From: Nitrospira sp.
Lineage (GTDB): Bacteria > Nitrospirota > Nitrospiria > Nitrospirales > UBA8639
Assembly: GCA_028819435.1 (NCBI GenBank)
Contig: JAPPLK010000094.1
Coordinates: forward strand, 1-53,700
Reading direction: 5' to 3'
DNA length: 53,700 bases
Part shown: one piece after another, positions 25,229-34,393 of the stretch
How the letters are laid out: every line of letters starts with the position of its first letter
How positions within the stretch are numbered: position 1 is the stretch's first letter
Translations under genes and position numbers: made by a program
The notes under the pieces: model-generated
Told to the model about the DNA's origin: nothing
What the model saw: the letters and a program-made list of their open reading frames with translations, nothing else
Database searches by the model: none

Positions 25229-26605
25229 TCACACTGACGCCAACAACTCGACTCCCACCTTCCACACGTCTCCGGCGCCCAGCGTGAGGACCGTATCACC
25301 GGATCGAAGTTCAGGGACCAAGCTACCGACCAACTCGTCCCGTTTCTCCACCCAATGGACGGCGGGGTGCCCCATGGTGCGAATTCGTTCGGCCAGGATT
25401 TCCCCGGACACGCCGTCGATCGACGTTTCGCCTGCCGCATATATCGGCATCACGTACAGGACGTCGGCTTGGTCAAAGGCTTTCTCAAATTCATCCAACA
25501 GATCGTGCGTCCGGCTGTACCGGTGAGGCTGGAAGATCACCACCAACCGCCCCGGCCATACGGACCTGGCCGCCTCCAGGGTCGCCCGGATTTCCGTCGG
25601 GTGATGGCCGTAATCGTCCACGACCACGATGCCCCGTTTCTCTCCACGGATATGAAATCGCCGTTCGACACCGGAGAACGAGGCCACGCCCGCACGAATC
25701 AAGTCGAGCGGGACGTCCAGTTCCAAACCCACCCCGATCGCAGCCAACGCATTGGACACGTTGTGGACGCCCGGAATCATGAGCCGAAACGGCCCCAATT
25801 TCTGTTCGTGAAACTGCACGCGAAAATTCGTGGTCCGTCCCTTGATTTCGATATCCGTGGCATGCAAATCCGGCCTGGAGGAGCCTGACGCCTCCCGGCC
25901 ATAGGTCACGTATCGCTTCTGGACCTGGGGCAACATCCGTCGAAGAAGCACGTCATCCGCGCACAGAACGGCGACGCCATAAAACGGCACTTTATTGACA
26001 AATTCCAAAAAGGCCGCCTTGAGCCGATCCATGGAGCCATAGTGGTCGATATGCTCCCGGTCGAGATTCGTCACCACCGCAATGGAGGGAGACAGTCGAA
26101 GGAACGACCCGTCACTTTCATCGGCCTCGGTAATGAGCAAGTCACTTCGACCCAACCTGGCGTGGGTCCCCATGGCATTCACCTTGCCCCCCACAACAAA
26201 CGTCGGATCGAGGCCGGCATGCGCCAACACCGACGCGACAATGGACGTCGTCGTGGTTTTCCCGTGAGCCCCGGCAATCGCCACGCCGAATTTGAGTCGC
26301 ATGAGTTCCGCCAACATTTCGGCTCGTGGGATCACCGGCACGACTCGCTGTTTCGCAGCCACCACTTCCGGATTCGATGCCTGAACGGCTGAAGAGATCA
26401 CCACCACTTGCGCCCCTTCCACGTGGGAAGCGTCATGCCCGATGGCAATACGCCCCCCCAAGGTTTCCAACCGACGCGTATTCTCCGACGGAGCCACGTC
26501 GGACCCCGTGACGTGATAACCCAACGTCAACAACACTTCGGCGATGCCGCTCATCCCACTTCCACCGATCCCCACGAGATGAATATGCCGAATCTTTCTA
26601 AACAC
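25229..26605 (-). CDS. murC: UDP-N-acetylmuramate-L-alanine ligase
   Basis: MurC adds L-Ala to UDP-MurNAc. It is 458 aa. It begins MFRKIRHIHLVGIGGSGMSGIAEVL, the murC Rossmann signature. The ATP loop is AGAHGKTTTTSI near 109-120, followed by ADESDGSFL and VVDDYGHHPTEI. Its ATG overlaps the murG stop by 8 bp. It belongs to the Mur ligase family. Confidence 0.97.
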   Translation of the reverse strand: MFRKIRHIHLVGIGGSGMSGIAEVLLTLGYHVTGSDVAPSENTRRLETLGGRIAIGHDASHVEGAQVVVISSAVQASNPEVVAAKQRVVPVIPRAEMLAELMRLKFGVAIAGAHGKTTTTSIVASVLAHAGLDPTFVVGGKVNAMGTHARLGRSDLLITEADESDGSFLRLSPSIAVVTNLDREHIDHYGSMDRLKAAFLEFVNKVPFYGVAVLCADDVLLRRMLPQVQKRYVTYGREASGSSRPDLHATDIEIKGRTTNFRVQFHEQKLGPFRLMIPGVHNVSNALAAIGVGLELDVPLDLIRAGVASFSGVERRFHIRGEKRGIVVVDDYGHHPTEIRATLEAARSVWPGRLVVIFQPHRYSRTHDLLDEFEKAFDQADVLYVMPIYAAGETSIDGVSGEILAERIRTMGHPAVHWVEKRDELVGSLVPELRSGDTVLTLGAGDVWKVGVELLASV

Positions 26606-27707
26606 CGTTCGTCATCGTACGTTCAGGAGGACTTTGCCCCAACAGTCGATAGCACTCGCGGACCATGGCCTCGGCCGAACTGGTGTTTCGCAAACACAGG
26701 CTTTGTTCCGCCATGTGTCGAACGCGGTCCGGGTGGTCCAGCAAACCTTCAATCTCTTGAGCCAATTTCGCGCCGGTCAACACGGGCTCCAACAGTACGA
26801 TGCCTGCCCCTGCCTCCTCCACGACGCGGGCGTTGGATTCCTGGTGATTATGCGTTGCCTGCGGAAACGGAATGAGGATGGAAGGCTTGGCACAGGCGGC
26901 GATTTCCGACAACGTCAGGGCCCCACACCGACAGATGACCAAGTCCGCCCGGCGAAGCGTCCCGGGCATATCCTCGACAAACGGCACCACCTCCGCTTTC
27001 ACGTTCATGTGGCGATAGGCTTCAGCAACACGATCGAAGTCGTTCGATCCCGACTGATGAATCACCGCAAGCCGGCTCCGAATCCGGGAAGAGGTCTGTA
27101 CCGCTTCGAGCACAATGGAGTTCATGGTCCGGGCGCCTTGACTGCCGCCACAGATCAATAGAGTGTCGATCCGGCCCGGTCCGGGGCTCGGAGGCGGAGC
27201 GACAAACGCCCGTCGCAACGGGGTCCCCACCACGGCGACCTTATCGGCGTGAAAATAGGGTATGGCACGTTCGAACGAAACGAAGATTCGATCGGCCAGG
27301 GACCCCAAGACGCGGTTGGCTGTGCCCGGTATCGCGTTCAATTCCACGATGGCGCGCGGAATTCTCAGCAGCCAGGCCGCGAAGACAACCGGCGGGCTTG
27401 TATAGCCACCGGTGCCGACGACGAGTTCCGCATTGGACGCGCGCAACAAGCGAAGGCATTGCCACGCCGCCGTGGGGATCAACAACAGCGCCTTGATGGA
27501 AGACCAAGTCCCTCGACCCATCACTCCTTGCACTCGCAGAGTTTCCACCCGCCACGGCGCGCCGGACATCATCGTCCGCTCGAGAGCGCGGCCCGTTCCC
27601 ACCAATGTCACGGAGGTAGCGGCCGCCTGACGACAAAACTCTTCGGCCAACGCCAACGCCGGGTAAAAATGTCCTCCCGTACCACCTGCTGCAATCACCA
27701 CGTTCAT
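26598..27707 (-). CDS. murG: Undecaprenyldiphospho-muramoylpentapeptide beta-N-acetylglucosaminyltransferase
   Basis: MurG converts lipid I to lipid II on the inner membrane face. From the ATG at 27707 it is 369 aa, starting MNVVIAAGGTGGHFYPALALA, the glycine-rich GT28 signature. The UDP-GlcNAc region has LLICGGSQGARTMN and the C-terminal ICRCGALTLSEIAACAKPSILIPFPQATHNHQ. The ATG overlaps the ftsW stop (ATGA). A longer in-frame reading to 27911 lies inside ftsW and has no family similarity. Confidence 0.96.
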   Translation of the reverse strand: MNVVIAAGGTGGHFYPALALAEEFCRQAAATSVTLVGTGRALERTMMSGAPWRVETLRVQGVMGRGTWSSIKALLLIPTAAWQCLRLLRASNAELVVGTGGYTSPPVVFAAWLLRIPRAIVELNAIPGTANRVLGSLADRIFVSFERAIPYFHADKVAVVGTPLRRAFVAPPPSPGPGRIDTLLICGGSQGARTMNSIVLEAVQTSSRIRSRLAVIHQSGSNDFDRVAEAYRHMNVKAEVVPFVEDMPGTLRRADLVICRCGALTLSEIAACAKPSILIPFPQATHNHQESNARVVEEAGAGIVLLEPVLTGAKLAQEIEGLLDHPDRVRHMAEQSLCLRNTSSAEAMVRECYRLLGQSPPERTMTNGV

Positions 27708-28891
27708 CCCATCCCAAACGAAGAAAGGGGGCGGTCCGATGGACCAGCCCTGGAAATACTCAAGAGAATGCCCATCGCCACCAAACTCACGATCAACGAA
27801 GAACCTCCATAGCTCACAAACGGCAACGTCAATCCTTTCGTCGGCAGCAAACCGGACACCACGCTCATGTTGATCAGCACTTGTATCCCGACCAGCAGGG
27901 TGATGCCACAAGCCAAATGACGGCCAAAAGCATCGGGGGCCCGTCCTGCGATTTTAAACCCCTTGACGACCAGGATCGCGAATAAGGCGATCAGCAATCC
28001 CGTCCCGAGAAACCCGAGTTCTTCCCCGACAAGAGCCAGCACAAAATCCGTGTGCGCTTCAGGCAGAAAAAACAATTTTTGTCGCCCCTCACCCAAGCCC
28101 ACGCCGAACCACCCGCCGTTCCCCAACGCGACAAACGATTGCGTGAGTTGAAAGCCCGTGTCCGCCGAGTCCTTCCAGGGATCCATAAAATTCAACAACC
28201 GGCGACGGCGATAATCGGACTGCATGATCAACGCATAGGTCACGGCGAGCATGACCAACCCCAGGACAAGGAGATGGGGAAGCCTGGCACCGCCCAAAAA
28301 CAGCAGACCGAACAACAACAGCGTCAGGACCACGGCTGTTCCCATATCGGGTTCGAGCAAGAGCAACCCTGCAAACAACCCGACGACCGCCATGGGAGCC
28401 AATACGCCACGAGTGAAAAACGCGAGATCCTGCTCTTTCCTGACGAGAAACGACGCCAGGTACAACACAACGGCCAGTTTGGCAATTTCTCCCGGTTGAA
28501 TGGAAAACCCTGCCAGGCGAAACCATCGACGAGCGCCATTCACTTGCGTGCCCAGGAAAGGGAGCAGGACCAGAACCATGAGCACGAACGTCAAAATCAA
28601 ACCATAGGGTGTAAGTGTTTTCCACACGTTGTAATCCCGTTGAGCCACCCAATGCAGGGCCACGAGTCCGAACAACAGCCAGAGACCCTGCCGTTTCAAG
28701 AAAAACGTCGAATCTCCGTAACGTGTTTCCGCCATCACGCCGCTCGCGCTGAACATGATAATCAGCCCGACGAGGGTCAACAGGTACGTCACGATCAAGA
28801 CGGTCCGGTCCATGGGACGAGAAGCCTGTTTGTCGGTGTCGGTATTCCACGTCAAGGGGAGCTGAATCTTGTCGCCGCGAACGCGGGGCAT
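27704..28891 (-). CDS. ftsW: Lipid II polymerase/SEDS division protein
   Basis: FtsW is the SEDS-family glycosyltransferase of the division septum, partner of FtsI. It is 395 aa with a cytoplasmic N-terminal tail of about 27 residues and around ten hydrophobic helices. Family motifs are GARRWFRLAGFSIQPGEIAKLAVVLYLA, LLLLEPDMGTAVVL and LPTKGLTLPFVSYGGSSLIVSL. It ends with an ATGA overlap with murG. Confidence 0.96.
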   Translation of the reverse strand: MPRVRGDKIQLPLTWNTDTDKQASRPMDRTVLIVTYLLTLVGLIIMFSASGVMAETRYGDSTFFLKRQGLWLLFGLVALHWVAQRDYNVWKTLTPYGLILTFVLMVLVLLPFLGTQVNGARRWFRLAGFSIQPGEIAKLAVVLYLASFLVRKEQDLAFFTRGVLAPMAVVGLFAGLLLLEPDMGTAVVLTLLLFGLLFLGGARLPHLLVLGLVMLAVTYALIMQSDYRRRRLLNFMDPWKDSADTGFQLTQSFVALGNGGWFGVGLGEGRQKLFFLPEAHTDFVLALVGEELGFLGTGLLIALFAILVVKGFKIAGRAPDAFGRHLACGITLLVGIQVLINMSVVSGLLPTKGLTLPFVSYGGSSLIVSLVAMGILLSISRAGPSDRPLSSFGMG

Positions 28892-28909
28892 CGTTGTTCA
28901 CCTCATCCA

Positions 28910-30352
28910 TCAATCGGCCAGGGCATTCACAAGATCGCGAAATTGTTGACCTCGATCGCGATAATCCCGAAACATGTCGAAACTGGCACAAGCCGGAGAA
29001 AACAACACGACGTCGCCCGGCACCGCAAGATCCGCGGCCAAGGCGACCCCTTCGGCCAGGGAAGACACGCGACTGGTGGGCCCCACGCCTGTAATGGCCC
29101 GGGTAATGGCTTCTGCCGATTCTCCCAGCACGATACAGTGTTTGACGCCCGGCTCGAGTGCGCCTTTCAACCGACCGAACTCGGTCCTTCCCTTTTCTTG
29201 TCCTCCCAGGATGATGACGAACGGCTGCCGAAGACTGTCGATGGCTTTCAGTGTGGCATCGACGTTCGTGCCCTTGGAATCGTTGATGAAGGTCACGCCG
29301 CGTCGCTCACGCACGAATTCACAGACGTGGGGCAGCCCTCGAAACGATCGAACGGCCCGTCGCATGCTTTCCCGGGAACACCCCCTGACCAAACCGACGG
29401 CGAGAGCGGCGAGCACGTTAGAGACGTTGTGAGTCCCCGGAAGAGGAATATCGCAAACCGGCATCACTTCATCCTGCCGTCCTTTCCATCGAGTCATGAC
29501 CGTGTCACCGGCCACCCACACGCCATGGGGCACTTCCTTCAACACGCTGAATTCGACGAGTTGCCCGCGTAGCGAATCTCGAACGGACAGGACTTCCGCC
29601 TCGTCGGCATTCAGCACGGCAAAGTCCCTCGCGGTCTGATTGCGAAACACGCTGGCTTTGGCCTTGGCGTAATCGGCAAAGCTCGGATGACGATCCAGGT
29701 GGTCCGGGGTGATATTGAGCAGCACCGCCACGTGTGGATGAAACCGGTCAATCGTTTCCAATTGAAAACTCGACAATTCAGCGACGATTTCCTGAAAGGG
29801 AGCCGGCTCCTCCGTGTCCATACCGGCGCGCTGGTGCATGGCTAAAGCGGCTTCCGTCAATGGCGTCCCCAGGTTTCCGCCGACGAACGGCGTGGTCCCG
29901 CATTCCTGCAAGAGCGTTCCGATCAGCGACACGACCGTGCTCTTGCCATTCGTTCCGGTGACTCCGATAATTGGGACGGACAAAAACCACGAGGCCAATT
30001 CGACCTCGCCGATTATAGGAATACCTTGCCGCCGTACGGCATCGAACGCATCCAGGACCGGGGACACGCCCGGACTCACGACCACCAGGTCAACGGCCTC
30101 AAGCCCCTGCACAAAACGTTCCGCACCGAACGGGTGAACTCCCTGGACGCCGGCGACCCCCGTGGCCCATTCCGTTTCAGGTTTGTGATCGACCAGCGAC
30201 ACCTCGGCACCGAGCGCAACCAGCAGCCGCGCCGCTGCCACCCCGCTCTTGCCTGCTCCGACCACGGCCACGGATTGCCCGACCAAACCGGGGGTCCGGT
30301 ACCGTGGATTCGTGCGATGCGTCCGTCGAGACATTTTTCCCATTGTGAGCAT
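28910..30352 (-). CDS. murD: UDP-N-acetylmuramoylalanine-D-glutamate ligase
   Basis: MurD adds D-Glu to UDP-MurNAc-L-Ala. It is up to 480 aa. The N-terminal Rossmann part is SVAVVGAGKSGVAAARLLV, the ATP loop GVTGTNGKSTVVSLIG is near 130-147, and FINDSKGTNVDATLKAI lies in the C-terminal domain. Two more in-frame ATGs (30343, 30334) are possible starts; GGGAAAA precedes the last. It starts 4 bp after the mraY stop. Confidence 0.95.
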   Translation of the reverse strand: MLTMGKMSRRTHRTNPRYRTPGLVGQSVAVVGAGKSGVAAARLLVALGAEVSLVDHKPETEWATGVAGVQGVHPFGAERFVQGLEAVDLVVVSPGVSPVLDAFDAVRRQGIPIIGEVELASWFLSVPIIGVTGTNGKSTVVSLIGTLLQECGTTPFVGGNLGTPLTEAALAMHQRAGMDTEEPAPFQEIVAELSSFQLETIDRFHPHVAVLLNITPDHLDRHPSFADYAKAKASVFRNQTARDFAVLNADEAEVLSVRDSLRGQLVEFSVLKEVPHGVWVAGDTVMTRWKGRQDEVMPVCDIPLPGTHNVSNVLAALAVGLVRGCSRESMRRAVRSFRGLPHVCEFVRERRGVTFINDSKGTNVDATLKAIDSLRQPFVIILGGQEKGRTEFGRLKGALEPGVKHCIVLGESAEAITRAITGVGPTSRVSSLAEGVALAADLAVPGDVVLFSPACASFDMFRDYRDRGQQFRDLVNALAD

Positions 30353-30356
30353 AGAG

Positions 30357-31433
30357 TTAACGCAGTTTTAAGGTACTGAGACTCAACAAGCTCAGGAGAA
30401 TCGCCACGATCCATAATCGAACCACGACCTTGGGCTCCTCCCATCCTTTCATTTCAAAATGATGATGAATGGGCGCCATCAGAAAAATTCGTTTCCTGCG
30501 GGATTTATAGAACAGCACTTGAAAGATGACCGACACCGCTTCCATGACGAACACGCCGCCGACCAGGATCAGCAGCAACTCATGTTTGCTGACCACGGCG
30601 ACCGTGCCCAGGGCCGCACCGAGAGGCAAGGACCCCACGTCCCCCATGAATACCGACGCCGGGTACGTGTTGAACCACAGAAATCCGAGACTCGAGCCGA
30701 AGACGGCCGCCATCAGGACGGCTAATTCCCCGGCACCTTCGATGTACGGAATCAGCAAATACTCCGACACCACTTTATTCCCGGCGGCATAGGCCACGAC
30801 GGCGTACGCCATCGACGCCACCATGACCGGGCCAATCGCCAGCCCATCCAATCCGTCCGTCAAATTGACGGCGTTGGAGCAGCCCACGATCACCAGAATG
30901 GCAAACGGTATGTAGAGTGTCCCCAGGTCGGGCGTAAACGTTTTGAAAAACGGAACACTGAGTTCCGTGGAATACCCGGGAGAGGCATAGAAGAACAGGC
31001 CGATGCTCAAGGCAATGCCGATCTGCGCCACGAACTTTTGGAGAACCGTCAACCCTTCCGAACGCTCCCGCGAAATTTTGATGTAGTCGTCCATGAACCC
31101 GACGAGCCCGAACCCCACGATGGACAACATGACGATCCACACGTAGAGATTGCGTACGTCCGCCCACAGCAACGTCGACAGCGACACGGCGAAAATAATG
31201 AGAATGCCTCCCATGGTGGGAGTTCCTTGTTTGACCTGGTGATGACGCGGCCCATCTTCCCGGATTCGTTGTCCCAACCGGAGTTCCTGCAATTTCCTGA
31301 TCAAGGGCGGAGCCAGGAAAAACGCGATGACGAACGCGGTCAGCGCCGCGTAAATGATCCGAAAGCTCAAATACCGGAATATGTTGAAAATTGCGATGTC
31401 CGTGTGCAGCGGGTAAAGCCACCAGTACAACAT
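30357..31433 (-). CDS. mraY: Phospho-N-acetylmuramoyl-pentapeptide transferase
   Basis: MraY is the membrane enzyme that makes lipid I from UDP-MurNAc-pentapeptide and undecaprenyl phosphate. It is 358 aa with about ten hydrophobic helices. Diagnostic stretches are GTPTMGGILI, the Asp pair in VGFMDDYIKI near 112-121, NAVNLTDGLDGLAIG, MGDVGSLPLGAALG and the cytoplasmic APIHHHFEMKGWEE near 325. It precedes murD as in classical dcw clusters. Confidence 0.97.
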   Translation of the reverse strand: MLYWWLYPLHTDIAIFNIFRYLSFRIIYAALTAFVIAFFLAPPLIRKLQELRLGQRIREDGPRHHQVKQGTPTMGGILIIFAVSLSTLLWADVRNLYVWIVMLSIVGFGLVGFMDDYIKISRERSEGLTVLQKFVAQIGIALSIGLFFYASPGYSTELSVPFFKTFTPDLGTLYIPFAILVIVGCSNAVNLTDGLDGLAIGPVMVASMAYAVVAYAAGNKVVSEYLLIPYIEGAGELAVLMAAVFGSSLGFLWFNTYPASVFMGDVGSLPLGAALGTVAVVSKHELLLILVGGVFVMEAVSVIFQVLFYKSRRKRIFLMAPIHHHFEMKGWEEPKVVVRLWIVAILLSLLSLSTLKLR

Positions 31434-31448
31434 ATGCTTTTATTGTCC

Positions 31449-32867
31449 TTATACCTGTGCCGCCCGATGGCGGAATGCATCCACGAGACACTCGAACTGC
31501 ATGGCCCTCGAGGCTTTGAGCAAGACCACGTCCCCGGGCTCGACCAGCTTTTTGAGGATGCGGGCCGCGTCGCTGACTCCACGGGCTTCGAAAACCCGCG
31601 ATGCCGTCATGCCCTCAGTGGAGGCCCCATGAGCCACCTCCCTACCCAATTCCCCGCAAGTCACCAACAATGAAACACGGCGGCCGGCGAGAAAGGCGCC
31701 GACTTCCCTGTGCAGGGTCCGCGTCTCCGTTCCCAACTCCAACATGTCTCCCAGCACGGCAATGGTCCGGCGGCCGGCGCCCAATTCCTGTAACAGCGTC
31801 ACGGCCGCCTTCATGGAATCGGGGTTCGCGTTATAGTAGTCCTGAATCACGGTGACCCCCTGCCAGGAGGAAACCTGGGACCGCATGGCCACGGGACGAA
31901 ATCGGCTCAAGCCGGTTGCCATGTTCGTAACCGACAGCCCGAGCACGTGACCGACCGCAATCGCGCCCAGGGCATTCGACACGTTATGCGTTCCATGCAC
32001 GTGGAGGGTCAATCGATGCGACCGGCGACGGCCGGCCACGTGGCAACGAAATTCGGTTCGCGCACCTTTCCGCTGAACGTGACTCCCGCGAACGTCAGCC
32101 TGCTCCTGGAATCCGAACGAGACCACGGCACAGCGGGCCCGGCGTTGGAAAAACTCGTAATACGGGTCATCCGCATTCAACACGACGGCGCCGTCTCGAG
32201 GAAGACGGGCCAGCAATTCGGCTTTTGCCCGGGCGGACCCTTCCACGCTACCGAAGAATTCCAAATGGTCGTTACCGACGTTCGTGATGAGACCGACGGT
32301 CGGACGGGCAATTTCCGCCAACCGCGTGGTTTGCCCTTCGGCATCTACGCCCAATTCCAGGACCGCCGCCTGATGGACTGCAGTCAACCCGAGCACCGTC
32401 TGCGGCAAGCCGATTCGATTGTTCGAATTGCCCGCCGTTTTCTTGAGACGCCAGCACTGCGACAGTGTTTTCGCAACCATCTCCTTCGTCGTGGTTTTGC
32501 CGTTGCTTCCCGTCACCGCCACAACGGGAATGTCGAAGCGGGTTCGATGAAACGTCGCCAAGTCCTGGTACGCTTTCAAGGAATCCGGAACCTTGACGAC
32601 AAACGGAACCGAGCGAGCCCGGACAGGCTTGGAGTCCTTGATCCGGCGAGGGAAAGCTTCGACCACTACCCCATTGGCTCCACGGGTGAAGACCTCATCA
32701 ATAAAACGGTGCCCGTCAAACCGCGCACCTTTCAACGCGACGAACAAATCACCTTTGCGCACTTTCCGGGAATCGGTACACACCCTCTGAACCAGACGAT
32801 CCGTCGTGCCCTTCAGTAACGTTCCACCGGTTGCAGCCAGCACTTCGTCTCCCGTAAACCGCGCCAT
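31449..32867 (-). CDS. murF: UDP-N-acetylmuramoyl-tripeptide-D-alanyl-D-alanine ligase
   Basis: MurF adds D-Ala-D-Ala to the muramoyl tripeptide, completing the cytoplasmic precursor. It is 472 aa. The ATP loop is VAVTGSNGKTTTKEMVA near 115-131. GLITNVGNDHLEFFGS and the C-terminal QDYYNANPDSMKAA are typical of MurF. It lies 11 bp after murE and 15 bp before mraY. Confidence 0.95.
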   Translation of the reverse strand: MARFTGDEVLAATGGTLLKGTTDRLVQRVCTDSRKVRKGDLFVALKGARFDGHRFIDEVFTRGANGVVVEAFPRRIKDSKPVRARSVPFVVKVPDSLKAYQDLATFHRTRFDIPVVAVTGSNGKTTTKEMVAKTLSQCWRLKKTAGNSNNRIGLPQTVLGLTAVHQAAVLELGVDAEGQTTRLAEIARPTVGLITNVGNDHLEFFGSVEGSARAKAELLARLPRDGAVVLNADDPYYEFFQRRARCAVVSFGFQEQADVRGSHVQRKGARTEFRCHVAGRRRSHRLTLHVHGTHNVSNALGAIAVGHVLGLSVTNMATGLSRFRPVAMRSQVSSWQGVTVIQDYYNANPDSMKAAVTLLQELGAGRRTIAVLGDMLELGTETRTLHREVGAFLAGRRVSLLVTCGELGREVAHGASTEGMTASRVFEARGVSDAARILKKLVEPGDVVLLKASRAMQFECLVDAFRHRAAQV

Positions 32868-32878
32868 TGCCGAAGAGC

Positions 32879-34393
32879 CTATTTCTCGTCCGGCAGGCCA
32901 GCCAACAGTTCACGAACCACTTCCCGGTCATCAAAACGATGCCGCGTCGTGCCGATGATCTGGTAATCTTCATGACCTTTGCCGGCAATCAACACCAGGT
33001 CGCCCGACCGGGCTTCAAGAACCGCCGCCCGAATGGCCGCTCGACGGTCAGGGATCACGTACGACGCGCCCCGGTCCGACGCCGAAAGATCCTGCACTCC
33101 TTGTTCAATATCGCGCAGAATCGACTCGGGATCTTCGGTCCGAGGATTGTCGGAGGTCAGAAACACCACGTCACTGAGCTGGGCCGCGATTCGTCCCATG
33201 TTCGCTCGTTTCCCCACGTCCCGGTCGCCACCGCATCCAAAGACTGTGATGATCCGTTCCCGTTGCAGTTGCCGGGCGGCTTCCAGGAGCCGGGCCAGTG
33301 CATCTTCCGTATGGGCGTAATCCACGATCACGGAAAAAGCCTGCCCTGCGTCCACCCGTTCGAACCGGCCCGGCACCGTTCGAAATGACCTGACGGCTTG
33401 GCGAACGTCTTCGAGTAAGAGGCCCCGAGCAAGACCGACACCAATACTCGCCAACAAATTTGACACATTGTGCTCCCCGACCAAGGCACTTTCGATGTCC
33501 AAAGAACCACGGGGCGTATGGGCGGTGAACCGGGTTCCCTCCATCGAGAGGGTCACGTTCGTCGCGTACAGATCTGCGCGCTGGCGTAAAGAATACGTCC
33601 AGACCGGCACCGGGGTCTCGGCTTGCAACCGGACGCCCCATGCATCATCGACGTTGATGATCGCCCGCTTGGGTCCCGCTTTGGCGGCGGGGACGATGAA
33701 CTCTCGGAAGAGGCGTGATTTCGCGTGATAATAGGACTCCATCGTCTCGTGGAAATCCAAATGGTCTTGGGTCAGATTCGTAAAGACCGCCACGTCGAAT
33801 TCACAGCCTTCGACCCGGTCCAAGGCCAAGGCATGCGAGGAAACTTCCAGGACCGCGGTATCCAGCTCCGCGTCCACCATACGATGCAAGAACGCCTGTA
33901 GCGAAATCGCACCCGGTGTTGTGTGACTGGCCGCCTGGCACTCCGCCCCGACGTGATACCCCACCGTACCCATGAGACCCGTCCGGTGGCCCCCATGCTC
34001 CAGGATCGCCTGACTCGCGTGTGCCACCGTGGTTTTACCGTTTGTTCCCGTCACGCCGACCATACACAAGGCTTGGGAGGGATGCTGAAAAAATCGAGCG
34101 GCCAACTGACCGAGCACCCTCCTGGAATCCTCGACTTCGATCCAGGCAGGTCCGCCTTGTTTCCTGACGTGGAATGGAGCTTGAAATGGAGCTTGAACCA
34201 CAACGCCCCCTATCCGTTGCCGATAGACCTGATCGACAAAGGCATGACCATCGACCTGCTGCCCTTTGACAGCGACAAACAAACTGCCTTGCGTGACTTC
34301 CCGTGAATCATCGGTGATCCCGGACAGTTCCACGTCGAGATTGCCCGTCGCGCTGACCACGTCGATAGGCAACAGTAACGTCGCTAACGTCAT
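32879..34393 (-). CDS. murE: UDP-N-acetylmuramoyl-L-alanyl-D-glutamate-2,6-diaminopimelate ligase
   Basis: MurE adds the third stem-peptide residue. It is 504 aa. The ATP loop MVGVTGTNGKTTVAHA is near 110, the central DHLDFHETMESYYHAK is clear, and TSDNPRTEDPE holds the DNPR motif that selects meso-diaminopimelate over lysine. This predicts DAP-type peptidoglycan, fitting a diderm cell. The ATG overlaps the ftsI stop by 4 bp. Confidence 0.96.
   Translation of the reverse strand: MTLATLLLPIDVVSATGNLDVELSGITDDSREVTQGSLFVAVKGQQVDGHAFVDQVYRQRIGGVVVQAPFQAPFHVRKQGGPAWIEVEDSRRVLGQLAARFFQHPSQALCMVGVTGTNGKTTVAHASQAILEHGGHRTGLMGTVGYHVGAECQAASHTTPGAISLQAFLHRMVDAELDTAVLEVSSHALALDRVEGCEFDVAVFTNLTQDHLDFHETMESYYHAKSRLFREFIVPAAKAGPKRAIINVDDAWGVRLQAETPVPVWTYSLRQRADLYATNVTLSMEGTRFTAHTPRGSLDIESALVGEHNVSNLLASIGVGLARGLLLEDVRQAVRSFRTVPGRFERVDAGQAFSVIVDYAHTEDALARLLEAARQLQRERIITVFGCGGDRDVGKRANMGRIAAQLSDVVFLTSDNPRTEDPESILRDIEQGVQDLSASDRGASYVIPDRRAAIRAAVLEARSGDLVLIAGKGHEDYQIIGTTRHRFDDREVVRELLAGLPDEK

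Noticed and set aside
28052..29572. Plus-strand open frame of about 500 codons opposite ftsW and murD
   Set aside because: It is antisense to two unmistakable genes, and its composition (His, Gln, Arg rich) is that of a reverse frame of GC-rich coding DNA.
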